Shown here: positions 30,951 to 40,124 of the stretch, one piece after another
Layout: each line of letters opens with the position of its first letter
Position numbering within the stretch: position 1 is the first letter of the stretch
Source: an uncultured Collinsella sp.
GTDB lineage: Bacteria; Actinomycetota; Coriobacteriia; Coriobacteriales; Coriobacteriaceae
Direction: 5' to 3'
Assembly: GCA_902494585.1 (NCBI GenBank)
Contig: CABUUD010000006.1
Location: forward strand, 1 to 41,776
Length of the DNA stretch: 41,776 nucleotides
Notes under the pieces: model-generated
The model's input: the letters and a program-made list of their open reading frames with translations, nothing else
Databases searched by the model: none
Told to the model about the DNA's origin: nothing
Program-made: the position numbers and the translations under genes

Positions 30951-33290
30951 CTATGCCGACGCGCTGTCGCGAGCCGCCTGGCATGTAGGAGTCTGACGCA
31001 GCGTAAGCGGCTTGTCCCCCGCCTCGGCCGACGTGGTCAGCGTATACGTGATCGTCGTCGTCTCACCAGCATGCAGGTCAACGGTGCCCGAATAGAAGGG
31101 GATTCCATGCCACGTAGCGGCGCCAAGACCAAACTGGGTGCCCTCAACCGTAAGGTCACTGATGTTGCCGCCCGTCGGGGCAAACACTGAGACATTCAGG
31201 CGTTCGTCGTCACGCGCGGCACCGGGTGCGCTCGCCGCAACGTAGTCGGGCAGCTTGCCAGCCTCCTCCTGCGTCATGATGTTCGTCAGGGTAACGGTGA
31301 TGCGATAGGAGCACGTGCCGTCGCCGTTCTTCACGCCCTGGCCAATCTGCGTGTCGGCGTTCAGATACCAGTCGAGCTTGGAGAAGCTCAGGTTGTTAAA
31401 GTAAACGCCGGCAACGGGTTCGGCACTCGGATCATCCGGATCGGGCAGCGAAGCGTCAATGCCTGTCTCCTTGATGGCATTCTGCTCATCATCGTTTCTC
31501 ATCCAAGCAATCAGACGGCCCTCTTCGGCACCGCGCTCGAATGCACCGACAAGCTTCGTAACGTCGACGTCACCGATGCCACCGAGAATCTTGTCGAAGG
31601 CGGCGCTGGCAACAGATGCAAAGATGCCGTCCGATTCTTCGACCGGATAGTTCCAATACACATCGTGCATGAGAACCTTCGCCGCGTTGGTACCGTCGAC
31701 GACCGTACCATCGGGCAGCGAGACATTACCGACAAGGCCCAGCAGGTACTGCAAGAACACCGGATCGATGCCAACGACGCCATCAACGTCCTGCCCATAC
31801 TGGGACTTCCACAGCGCGGCAACACGCTGCGAGTTGCGGGGCCAATCGGGCGAATACGCGTTGCCAGAGTTGTACAGGTTGCTGTGGTCACCAAACAGTG
31901 CCTCGTCCTCTTCGTCGATGCTCTCAACTGCCTCATCCTCGCTGAGTCCAATGCGGGGAACAAACTCGCCAATCGACATCTGACCATCGGTAACTGAAAT
32001 CAAACCTTGCGAACCACCAAAACCGCCGCAAGCACGAATCTCGACGTTGTTCATGGCATACAAAAGATAGTTGCGCGTCTGGCCATTGGCGCCGAGCATC
32101 TGGGGCAGAACGGGGGCGACTTTCTCCGCCGCGTCGACCGCACCGTTCAGGGTGGCAAAGCCGTCCTTTGCCTTATCGACCAGCTCGGTCACCTGGGCGA
32201 TATGCGTATCGCCAATACCCTGAATCTTTTCATTGGCGCTCTTGAACGCCTTCGAGCTATCGGAGAGCGAATCGGCGACCGCCTGCAGCGCGGACACGTT
32301 GATTGTCCCGTCCTGGAACAGCTTACCAGGCGTTGCCTGAGCGAGATTATCGGCCATGGGGACCAGCGCGCCGCTCGAAACATCGGACAGAGCGTCGACC
32401 ATGGTGCGGGCGGCGTTAATATCGCCGCCGTACACCGGAATGAACGAAGCCATCGTCCACACCGGACTCGAGGTCTCCTTCTTCATGCTGCTGCAGAGCT
32501 CGTCAATTTTTTTCGCATCGTCGGGCAGGGTCGAAAAATCGCCCGACGTGACCTTGTCCTTAAGGCCGCCGACGATCTCGACTGTTTCCTTTGCCTGGCT
32601 CTTCACGGTTTTTGCCGAGTTAAACAGCATGAAGCCACTCACGCCAAAAGCGACAAGAACCACCGCGACGATGACAGCAACAACGGCTGCAACGCGGCGC
32701 TTCTTGCGCTCGCCCTTGCGATGGCGATGGCGAACCAGGCCGTTCGAGGTCGGGCTCGTCGAGGAATCACCGCCGTAGTTCAAGCCAAAATCGTAATAAT
32801 CTTCTTTAGAGCCCGAGCCCTTAAACTCGGCACCGTCGTCATTGAGACGGGCAAACGTGCCGGTTTCGGAAGCGCCCGTATAGATAGTGCCTAGGTTACC
32901 CGTAAGCCCTGCGTCTCCAGCAGAAGAAGCACTATTGGCGGGATTGGCAGAGTTGACGGGGCCGGCGTTGTGGGCGCGATTAGCGTTGTTAGCGGGGCCA
33001 GTGGAGCCGGCGACATTTGCACCGCCCGTTGGCGCCGGACGGACCCCGGCCGACGAAGCCGCAGAGCCCGCCCCGCCCGGAAATGCCTGCCTGCCTACGC
33101 GACCAGCCTGTTTTGCCTTTTGAGACTGTTCGTACAGAGCGGCAAACATCGCCGTTTCGCCCGGAGACGTACGGTTGCCAGCACCGTTTTGGCTGGATCC
33201 ACTCGGTACGCCAGCGTTTCCAGTCCCATTTGAACGCGGCGGAACTGCAGGGCGCTCGCCGTCGCCGTTCTTAAAGTGGTTACCAGCCAT
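30951..33290 (-). CDS. DUF4012 membrane protein with disordered N-terminal region
   Basis: A 779-residue protein. Residues 1-205 are cytoplasmic and low in complexity, rich in Asn, Ala, Gly and Ser (runs such as SANPANSASSAG), followed by a basic patch RHRHRKGERKKRR and one membrane helix (about 206-228). The outer part holds DUF4012: QTRNYLLYAMNNVEIRACGG, followed by GLISVTDGQMSIGEF and a later YNSGNAYSPDWPRNSQRVA stretch, then a beta-rich C-terminal domain. DUF4012 proteins are found in actinobacteria near envelope polysaccharide genes; the function is unknown. The ATG at 33290 has a GAGG site that lies in a small palindrome (GAGGA-N-TCCTC, 33291-33301). Confidence 0.85.
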   Translation of the reverse strand: MAGNHFKNGDGERPAVPPRSNGTGNAGVPSGSSQNGAGNRTSPGETAMFAALYEQSQKAKQAGRVGRQAFPGGAGSAASSAGVRPAPTGGANVAGSTGPANNANRAHNAGPVNSANPANSASSAGDAGLTGNLGTIYTGASETGTFARLNDDGAEFKGSGSKEDYYDFGLNYGGDSSTSPTSNGLVRHRHRKGERKKRRVAAVVAVIVAVVLVAFGVSGFMLFNSAKTVKSQAKETVEIVGGLKDKVTSGDFSTLPDDAKKIDELCSSMKKETSSPVWTMASFIPVYGGDINAARTMVDALSDVSSGALVPMADNLAQATPGKLFQDGTINVSALQAVADSLSDSSKAFKSANEKIQGIGDTHIAQVTELVDKAKDGFATLNGAVDAAEKVAPVLPQMLGANGQTRNYLLYAMNNVEIRACGGFGGSQGLISVTDGQMSIGEFVPRIGLSEDEAVESIDEEDEALFGDHSNLYNSGNAYSPDWPRNSQRVAALWKSQYGQDVDGVVGIDPVFLQYLLGLVGNVSLPDGTVVDGTNAAKVLMHDVYWNYPVEESDGIFASVASAAFDKILGGIGDVDVTKLVGAFERGAEEGRLIAWMRNDDEQNAIKETGIDASLPDPDDPSAEPVAGVYFNNLSFSKLDWYLNADTQIGQGVKNGDGTCSYRITVTLTNIMTQEEAGKLPDYVAASAPGAARDDERLNVSVFAPTGGNISDLTVEGTQFGLGAATWHGIPFYSGTVDLHAGETTTITYTLTTSAEAGDKPLTLRQTPTCQAARDSASA

Positions 33291-33429
33291 AGAGGAGTCC
33301 TCGCAATACTAAAAGTCAATAACGCTATTAGTTTATGACATATTTGGCATCGTCAGTTAAACTCCAGATGCAGGCACCAATTCACGAAATTGTGGTGCAA
33401 CACCGTGTCCGTCTGGGCAGCGGCGTGAG

Positions 33430-34452
33430 CTATACCGTCAGAAACATCATCACGATAATCATGGCAAAGCCGATCAGGTCGGTCGGCAAAAACACCGTGC
33501 CCAGCATAACGGCGCTGGTAATGGTTGCCGAGACCGGCTCCACGGTTCCGATCAAGCTCGCACGCACCGAGCCGATGTCCTTAACGCCCTGCATATACAG
33601 CATGTAGGCAAAAAACGAGCCAATGACCACAAACACCGCGAGCGCCTCGATACCGGCAGCATCGAGCACCGGCATATGAGCCCACGGCTGCACGAAGACG
33701 CACGAGACCACGCCCGCTGCGAGCATGGCAGAGCCTGTAACGATGGGGCTGCCGTATTCGGGCAGAATCTTGGCGGGAATCACCGCCATACAGGCTGCGC
33801 TAACCGCACACATAAGGCCTGCGACCAGACCAAGCGGCGATATGCTCAAACTGGTCGGGTCGCCGCCGGTAGCGATTAAAAAGGTGCCACCGAGGGCCAG
33901 ACCAATGCCGATCGTCTCGCGAGCGCGCGGCATGCGGCGATCGACCACGCAGGCGTAACCCATGATGATGACCAGCTGCAGGCACTGGAGCACCGTCGCG
34001 GTTCCGGCATTGGTCAGACGCACGGCCGAAAGATAGCAGAACTGGTTGAACAGCAGGCCAAAAGCGGTAAAAAGCAGCAGTTGCCTACGGTCGGCGGGCG
34101 TGGTCCAGAGCCTAACCAGACGCTCGCGATCGCGCGTGACCACCACGGTCATAAAGAGCAGGCCGGCGAGAATCTGGCGCACACTCATAAGCCACAGGGT
34201 ATCAACGTGATAAGTATCGAACAGGAAGCTCGCGCTTGTGCCCGAAAAACCCCAAAACGAACCGCCCGCCAGCGTGGCCAGAACGCCCGTAATCATCTTG
34301 CGCGACGACGCATCGTTGAGGCGCTCGCGCCATGCACGGCGGGTGCTGCGGCTGAGCTCGTCAGTTCCCTCGGGCACGACAAAATCGGACGCCGCCGTCA
34401 TCGGTACCGAAGCCTTTTTGCGTGCACGCTGCGCTGAGCGCTCCTGCTCCAT
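33430..34452 (-). CDS. EamA/DMT-family transporter
   Basis: A 340-residue drug/metabolite transporter with ten helices in two EamA halves: ITGVLATLAGGSFWGFSGTS (54-73) through LALGGTFLIAT, and GLVAGLMCAVSAACMAVIPA (about 208-227) through IGFAMIIVMMFLTV. The end of each half carries the usual pattern (NAGTATVLQCLQLV; IGSVRASLIGTVEPV). The N-terminal 50 residues are an additional cytoplasmic tail. The substrate cannot be told. The ATG at 34452 follows GGGGGAG. The stretch 34453-34577 holds only a hairpin without T-run (near 34543-34563). Confidence 0.9.
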   Translation of the reverse strand: MEQERSAQRARKKASVPMTAASDFVVPEGTDELSRSTRRAWRERLNDASSRKMITGVLATLAGGSFWGFSGTSASFLFDTYHVDTLWLMSVRQILAGLLFMTVVVTRDRERLVRLWTTPADRRQLLLFTAFGLLFNQFCYLSAVRLTNAGTATVLQCLQLVIIMGYACVVDRRMPRARETIGIGLALGGTFLIATGGDPTSLSISPLGLVAGLMCAVSAACMAVIPAKILPEYGSPIVTGSAMLAAGVVSCVFVQPWAHMPVLDAAGIEALAVFVVIGSFFAYMLYMQGVKDIGSVRASLIGTVEPVSATITSAVMLGTVFLPTDLIGFAMIIVMMFLTV

Positions 34453-34577
34453 TCCACTCCCCCGAAATCAATTGGCAACAAAGCGCTCAAACTGTAGCAC
34501 GAATATTGGTATGAAAAAGCAGACGATTCGGAACATCTATGGGCGTCCCAATTGCAGGGACGAAAGGCACCGAAGAG

Positions 34578-35285
34578 CTATGCCGATCGGTTGGAATCGT
34601 CTAGGGCGCCGGGATCGGTTTCCACACTTCCCCCAGTATGCTCGTCGTCGCTCTGCTCCTTAGCGTCGTCCTGGCCTTCCTGCTCGCTACGACGCTTTTC
34701 GCGAATCTGCTCCACGGCAGCACGCAGGGCGGCCTCGTCCTCGGCGCGTGCCACCTCTTGTGTGGTTTTGACCATATGGCGAATCTCGAGCACCAGCAGC
34801 ACGATCAGCGGCACCACGATAAGCGGGAAGAACAGAAGCGGGTTGGTGAGCAACGAGACCACCACGCCCAGGCCTGCCGACGCAAAGACCACGCGGCCCA
34901 CCACATCGGCGGCGGGTACGGGCGCGGCGTCCTCGACCGGATTGGCATCGCCCTTGGTGCGGTAAACCGGCGTGCCGTCGGCCGCATCCTCCACGGCAAC
35001 GATGCGGTGCGTGTTGAGCGAACCCTCCAGCGCGTCATCGGACGAATGGAAGGTGATGATATCGCCCACCTGGTAGACCTGGCTGTTGTCGGCATCGACG
35101 ACGATAAACGAATGCACGGGAATCGCCGGCTCCATCGAGCCGGTCAGTGTGCGCATAAAGCCGTAGCCCATGATGGTGGGAATCTCGCCGGCGGGCGTGA
35201 ACACCGTGCGTAGCAGCACCACAAAGGCGACCAGGATCACCACGGTCGCCAGCACGTTGATCACGCGGAGCACGTGCTTCATCAC
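34578..35285 (-). CDS. SipW/ER-type signal peptidase I (first of two)
   Basis: A 235-residue membrane signal peptidase of the archaeal/ER (S26B) type. N-terminal helix (8-26), catalytic Ser50 in GSMEPAIP, His93 in NTHRIVAV where bacterial-type enzymes have Lys, and Asp113 in TKGDAN. A second pair of helices (about 133-165) is followed by a charged cytoplasmic tail (EEGQDDAKEQSDDE-like). Such enzymes (SipW of Bacillus) cut the signal peptides of TasA-like fibre proteins. The ATG at 35285 overlaps the stop of the DUF2357-like gene as ATGA. Last gene of the operon. Confidence 0.9.
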   Translation of the reverse strand: MMKHVLRVINVLATVVILVAFVVLLRTVFTPAGEIPTIMGYGFMRTLTGSMEPAIPVHSFIVVDADNSQVYQVGDIITFHSSDDALEGSLNTHRIVAVEDAADGTPVYRTKGDANPVEDAAPVPAADVVGRVVFASAGLGVVVSLLTNPLLFFPLIVVPLIVLLVLEIRHMVKTTQEVARAEDEAALRAAVEQIREKRRSEQEGQDDAKEQSDDEHTGGSVETDPGALDDSNRSA

Positions 35286-37528
35286 TTATCGGCGTCCTTT
35301 GCAGAAAGCTCGGCGTCGGCAGCGACCTCAGCCTCAGTGGCATCCGCCGCAGAAGCGCCATCCTCGTCAGGCGCGGCGGCCACGCCCTCGCCAGCCTCGC
35401 CGCGCAGACGAGCCAGCAGATAGCGCGACAGGCTGTTGCCCTCGGCACGGCGCTCGGCACGGGCGCGCTCGCGCTCGGCCTGCTCCAGCTCATGCGCCAA
35501 CGAATCCAAGCGCTGCTGCATCTCCGCGCGGACGGCCTCGAGCTCGTGCTCGTGCGTGGTCTTGGCGGCGGCGAGTTCCTGCTCAATACGCTCCCCCGCC
35601 TCGAGCTCGGCCGCGGCGATACGCGCGTCGGCGTCGGCACGGGCCTCCTCGGCGGCACGCGTGGCGGCATCGCGCTCGGCAGCGGCTGCGGCGACCTTCT
35701 CGCTGGCGTCCACCGCAGCCTGCTCCACAGCAGAATCGGCGGCCGCACGGGCGGCATCGATCGCAGCATCGGCTGCCTGCTGAGCAGCGGAAACCTTCTC
35801 CTCGGCCGCGGCGACGGTGTCGGCGAGCTTCTGCTCCGCCACAGCAGCGGCGGCTTCAGCCGCCTCGGCCGCGGCACGGGCATCGCGCTCGGCCGTCAGC
35901 TGCACTTCCTCGATCTGCAGCTGGGCGGCGTCCAGCTTGGCATGCAGTGCAGCCACCTCCTTGGCAGAAGACTCACGCACGGCGGCGAGCTCGGCCGCGG
36001 CGGCATCCTTGGCGGCCTGCAGCTCGGCGGCATCGGCCGCCGTCTTGGCAGCCAGGGCCGCGGCGGACTCGCTCTTGACCTGCGCGACCTGCTCGGCGGC
36101 CGCCTGCTCGGCAGCTGCAATCTTGGCATCGGCATCGGCGCGAGCGGCCGCGACCTCGGCATCGGCCTCGGCACGCATCTGCTCAAGCTGGGCCGCCGCG
36201 GTCGAGCGTGCCTCTGCCGCAGCATCCTCGGCAGCCTTCTTGCCGACCTCGACATCCTCCAGCGAGGCGCGCAGCTCCTCTACATCGGCCTCGGCAATCT
36301 GCGCGCGCTGCGTCAATGCCAGCTCACGCGTCTTAGCCTCGTCCAGCTCGTCGGCCAGGTCGTCACGCTCGTCGGTCAGCGCATGGGCCTGAACCTTCCA
36401 AGACTTGACCTGCCCCTGCAGCTCCTCAATCTGCTCGCGAGCCTCGGCCAGCGCCTGCTCGGCGTCGAGCTGGGCCTGCGTGACCTCCTCCACAAACATG
36501 CGACGGACCTCAACGTCGGGCAGGTCGGGGCTATCGACCTGCACCTCCTTAATCTCCTTAATAAACTTGGGCGCCACCGGCTCGGGATGCACGCTCTCGA
36601 GCTCCTGCAGGTTGCGCTCGTCGTCGGTCAGGCTCTTAAAGACGGTGTAGTTGTTAATGAGGTTGGTGTACATCTGCACCATGTACTCGTCATCGAACGC
36701 CAGCGCCTGCTGTTGCACGTCGATGTTGTAGCCCACCTTGTCGTAGCGCTCCATAAACTGCCACAGCTGGTAGCACTTACGGTAGTTGGGATCCTTCATG
36801 ATGAGGTTGGTGCGCTGAATGGGGCTGCGAACCGCGCTGCATCCGTTCATGATCTGGCAGAACGACGCGCCGCGCAGTGCCATGACCAGACGGCGCACGC
36901 GGTCGATGCGCATAAAGACGTCCATGTTGTCGGCGTCGTTCTCGGCAAAGCTCTGGCGGTTCTTGACCGTCATCTCGACGTTGTACTCGATCTCCTCGTA
37001 CGCATCGTCGATCTTGCTGTGCATCTTAAAACGGTTGCGGATCTCGTTGCCCGTCGACCAAAAGATCACGTCGGTACGCTTGTCTACAAACGTCAGCAGG
37101 CGCTGAATCAGGTGGTAGATAAAGCGGTTCTCGTACAGGTCGTACGTCTCAACGGTATTGACGTTGAGGATGCGCGTGGGGTGGACGCCACCATCGTCGC
37201 TCGGCGCCAGGAACTGCGTGTTCTGGCTCAGATGACGGACGCTGTCGGCGCTGATCTTTTTGGCAAGCGAGACCGGCACCACCTCTTCCTCGGTGGTGAT
37301 AAAGCGGCGCGGATTTTCGATGATGGTGTTGATGGCGTCGAGCGAGTCCTCGATCATGCTGATCCACTCCTCGTCCACCACCTTGACGAGCTCCTCGCGC
37401 TGCTGCTCGATCGTGGTGCCCGAGGCCTGCGCCATCTCAAACAGATAGCGGAAGTAGCGGCTGTCCTCCTGGATAGGCTCCATCTGCTCGGAGAAGCTGG
37501 TATAGAGGTCCTGAATGGTCTCGGACAT
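35282..37528 (-). CDS. DUF2357-like protein with very long coiled coil (McrC-type partner)
   Basis: A 748-residue protein. Residues 1-330 resemble DUF2357: NTVETYDLYENRFIYHLIQR (124-143) is the family's ENRF block, which in McrC-like proteins precedes a nuclease core; I cannot see a full PD-(D/E)xK site. Residues about 350-695 form an uninterrupted Ala/Glu-rich coiled coil (AEADAEVAAARADADAKIAA type), followed by an acidic tail ending ELSAKDADK. No membrane helix. DUF2357 proteins are usually the partners of McrB-like ATPases, and the upstream gene is one. The ATG at 37528 follows GGAG. Gap of 99 bp to the ATPase gene. Family call moderate. Confidence 0.7.
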   Translation of the reverse strand: MSETIQDLYTSFSEQMEPIQEDSRYFRYLFEMAQASGTTIEQQREELVKVVDEEWISMIEDSLDAINTIIENPRRFITTEEEVVPVSLAKKISADSVRHLSQNTQFLAPSDDGGVHPTRILNVNTVETYDLYENRFIYHLIQRLLTFVDKRTDVIFWSTGNEIRNRFKMHSKIDDAYEEIEYNVEMTVKNRQSFAENDADNMDVFMRIDRVRRLVMALRGASFCQIMNGCSAVRSPIQRTNLIMKDPNYRKCYQLWQFMERYDKVGYNIDVQQQALAFDDEYMVQMYTNLINNYTVFKSLTDDERNLQELESVHPEPVAPKFIKEIKEVQVDSPDLPDVEVRRMFVEEVTQAQLDAEQALAEAREQIEELQGQVKSWKVQAHALTDERDDLADELDEAKTRELALTQRAQIAEADVEELRASLEDVEVGKKAAEDAAAEARSTAAAQLEQMRAEADAEVAAARADADAKIAAAEQAAAEQVAQVKSESAAALAAKTAADAAELQAAKDAAAAELAAVRESSAKEVAALHAKLDAAQLQIEEVQLTAERDARAAAEAAEAAAAVAEQKLADTVAAAEEKVSAAQQAADAAIDAARAAADSAVEQAAVDASEKVAAAAAERDAATRAAEEARADADARIAAAELEAGERIEQELAAAKTTHEHELEAVRAEMQQRLDSLAHELEQAERERARAERRAEGNSLSRYLLARLRGEAGEGVAAAPDEDGASAADATEAEVAADAELSAKDADK

Positions 37529-37627
37529 GGGTTACTCCATAGGTTGGATCGATCGGGATGGGGCATGGCGACGTCACGTAGGGCAAACGCTACTGATTGT
37601 CTTGTCCCACGCCCCGCGCTTACGGCA

Positions 37628-39325
37628 TTAGTAGAAGTTCTGGATCCGCTGCAGGTACATGACGGAATCGGGCAGGCCGCCCTCGCCAAAGGTCTTCTCG
37701 ATGTACTCGATCAGGCCCTTCATCTCGTCGCGCACAAAGCTCACGTTCATGGACTCAAACTTCTTGAGCACCTTGCGGGCGATGATGTAGTCCATGCCGC
37801 CCAGCTCGGTGCCGCCGCACGCCACGTACACGGGGATAAAGTCGTACATCTGCTTGATGATACGGTTGCCAAAGGCCAGCTTAAAGCGGGTCTGCAGGTA
37901 CTGGTCCAGCTTGTGCATCTTCTGGAGCAGCTCGTCATCGATCACGTACTCGACCTTGGCCTTCTGGAACAGATACTGCAGGTGGTCGGCCGTCACATGC
38001 ACGCGCTCGTGCGGCTCGCACTCAAACGCGTCGGCGCGCTCGTTGAGCTCGATAGGAATCGCGCGGTCGTACACCTTGTCCGTGATGGTAAAGGTGGAGT
38101 CGTCGTTGTTGGCCGTGCCGATAAACCACAGGCTGTCGGGAATGGTGAGCTTGCCGTCGTGCAGCTCCTTGGGGTCGGCGGCCCACTGGGTGGGCACCAG
38201 GTCGAGCACCCACTCGTCGTGGCTGGGCATCTCGAGCACCGACAGGATCTCGGCAAAGTAGTACTCAACACGGGCGAGGTTCATCTCGTCGAGCACGATC
38301 ATGGACGGGTCCTGGCGCAGCCCCGCCTCGTACACGGCGCGGAGGAACTCGGTCTCGTTAAAGCGCTTGGAAAACTCGTTGAAGTAGCCCAGCACCTCGG
38401 TGCGATCGCGAAAACTCGGCTGCACCGACACGATGGTCGCAGGGTTGTCCAGGTAGCGGCTAAAGCTGTAGGGCAGCGAGGTCTTACCGGTACCCGAGAT
38501 ACCCTCCAGGATCAGTAGCTTGGAGGCGGCCATGCCGGCCACAAAGCGGCGGATGACCTCGGGCGTGTAGTAGAGCTTCATCTGGCTGCAGGCGAACGCG
38601 CGGAAGCTGTCGACAAAGTCCTCCAGCGAGATGGCATCGTCGTAGACCGGGGGCTCCCAGTCGCGGTACTTAAGGTCCACAAGGGACAGCTTGGGGAAGC
38701 GGTTGGCCTGGGCGATTTCCTTTTCCTCGGCAAGGGTCTTGGCCTCGACGGTGGCCTTGGCCATGGCGGCCGCGGCGTCCTTGACGCCATCGCCATCGAG
38801 CGCGAGCGACGCGTTGCCCGACACCACGGCAGCCGTGGCGCCCTCGCCCGCAGGCGCACCGGCGCCCACAGCGGCGCCCACCACGTTGCCCACCGTGGGC
38901 AGGTGGTCGTCGGCCAGGGCAGAGGCGCCCACGTACGGAATCTGCTTGGTGCCGCCCATGGCATTGACCTTGAGCGCCAGCAGCTTGTTCTTCTCGTCCA
39001 TGAGGTCGAGCACCTGCTTGTTCAGGCGGCCGATCTCGCGATAGAGCGCCTTGTTGGACGTGTCGTCGCGATGCAGGCGGCGGTTGATGCGGTAGCGGTG
39101 GACCAGAATGGCCACAATCAGCACGGGGACCGCGATGAGCATGGCAAGCAGAATGACCGCGCCGATCTTGCCCACCAGGTCAAACGTGGTGAAGTAGGTC
39201 ATAAAGATGTTGAAGTACTCGACCCAGCCAAACACCAGCAGGTTAAGGATGGAGCTCACGACGGCAACGACGTTGTAGACGACCTTTGCCAACAGCTCCC
39301 AGGCAAATCCCAGAAACTCACTCAC
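37628..39325 (-). CDS. Membrane-anchored McrB-like AAA+ ATPase
   Basis: A 565-residue protein. Two N-terminal membrane helices (about 12-34 and 52-76), a coiled segment (95-120), a linker rich in Ala/Gly (130-200) and a C-terminal AAA+ domain: Walker A GISGTGKT (275-282), Walker B MIVLDEMNLARVEYYFAE (342-359), the McrB-type DEMNLARVE block, sensor 1 FIGTANNDD (401-409), and VYDRAIPIEL (418-427) as the arginine-finger/sensor-2 region. McrB is normally soluble; the membrane hairpin is unusual. The start is GTG at 39325 behind AGGAGGG; it overlaps the stop of the preceding signal peptidase gene by 8 nt (GTGAGTGA). Confidence 0.88.
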   Translation of the reverse strand: MSEFLGFAWELLAKVVYNVVAVVSSILNLLVFGWVEYFNIFMTYFTTFDLVGKIGAVILLAMLIAVPVLIVAILVHRYRINRRLHRDDTSNKALYREIGRLNKQVLDLMDEKNKLLALKVNAMGGTKQIPYVGASALADDHLPTVGNVVGAAVGAGAPAGEGATAAVVSGNASLALDGDGVKDAAAAMAKATVEAKTLAEEKEIAQANRFPKLSLVDLKYRDWEPPVYDDAISLEDFVDSFRAFACSQMKLYYTPEVIRRFVAGMAASKLLILEGISGTGKTSLPYSFSRYLDNPATIVSVQPSFRDRTEVLGYFNEFSKRFNETEFLRAVYEAGLRQDPSMIVLDEMNLARVEYYFAEILSVLEMPSHDEWVLDLVPTQWAADPKELHDGKLTIPDSLWFIGTANNDDSTFTITDKVYDRAIPIELNERADAFECEPHERVHVTADHLQYLFQKAKVEYVIDDELLQKMHKLDQYLQTRFKLAFGNRIIKQMYDFIPVYVACGGTELGGMDYIIARKVLKKFESMNVSFVRDEMKGLIEYIEKTFGEGGLPDSVMYLQRIQNFY

Positions 39326-40064
39326 CGTCGGTACCCTCCTGCTTGGTCGCGTTCATCGCCGCCTCGGCCTCGGCCTTCAGACGACGGGCTTCCTCGAGCT
39401 TGGCCTCGGCCTGGGCGAGCTGCTCGGCGGCGTTATCGGCCGTGACGGCGGTGTCACCCTTGTCCTCGGCGTCCACGATAGCGGCCGCGGCGGCCAGGCG
39501 GTCCTCCTCGGCCATAGCGCGCTTGAGGTTCATGCCCACCACGATGAGGTGATACACCTGGTAGATAAAGAACAGCAGCATGGGCAGCACAATCACAATG
39601 AGGAAGCCCATGGAGCTGGACAGGAAGTCCATGACCTTGCCCATCTGCGGCAACGCGAACAGGTACTTGCCCACGATGTCGCCGTCACTGATGATGTGCG
39701 TATCGGCCACGTCGTTGTTGTCGCCCTTGGTGGTAAAGCTGCGCATGCCGTTGACCTCGTCGATCGCGGCGATGCGGTGCGTGTTGAGCGCGTACTCGTT
39801 GTCGATGATGGTATGGAATGTCACGATGTCGCCCACCTCGAGCTTGGAGGTGTCGCACTTTTTGATGAAGATAAGGTCGCCCTTGTTAAACGTGGGCGCC
39901 ATGGAGTCGGACTGCACGGCGAGCGGGGTGAAGCCGGCGATGTCAGAGACGCTGCCGTCCTCGCGCGTGGCGAGCGTGGTAAACGCATACAGGGCCGCCA
40001 CCAGGATGATGATCCACATGATGACGCTCAACGCGATGGATGCGGCTTTTTTAACAGATTGCAT
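39318..40064 (-). CDS. SipW/ER-type signal peptidase I (second of two)
   Basis: A 248-residue paralogue of the enzyme at 34578-35285. N-terminal helix (9-31), catalytic Ser54 in SDSMAPTF, His96 in LNTHRIAAI, Asp115 in TTKGDNND; C-terminal helix (about 148-178) and a helical, charged tail with repeated Ala/Glu. Ser/His/Asp are all present, so it should be active. The ATG at 40064 follows AAGGGAC. It lies between its likely substrates upstream and the ATPase downstream. Confidence 0.9.
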   Translation of the reverse strand: MQSVKKAASIALSVIMWIIILVAALYAFTTLATREDGSVSDIAGFTPLAVQSDSMAPTFNKGDLIFIKKCDTSKLEVGDIVTFHTIIDNEYALNTHRIAAIDEVNGMRSFTTKGDNNDVADTHIISDGDIVGKYLFALPQMGKVMDFLSSSMGFLIVIVLPMLLFFIYQVYHLIVVGMNLKRAMAEEDRLAAAAAIVDAEDKGDTAVTADNAAEQLAQAEAKLEEARRLKAEAEAAMNATKQEGTDGE

Positions 40065-40124
40065 GATGTCCCTTACTACCGTGTCTGTCTAGGTCGTGCG
40101 CGGCCCGGTGGCCGCCGTGCATAT

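Noticed and set aside
34543..34563. A terminator after the last gene of the SipW/McrB operon
   Set aside because: CGTCCC/GGGACG forms a hairpin but no T-run follows, so termination cannot be supported.
35492..38518. A 1008-codon open frame on the plus strand across the DUF2357 and ATPase genes
   Set aside because: It is antisense to two genes with clear motifs, crosses their intergenic gap, and arises from the GC-rich codon bias; no domain can be recognised in it.
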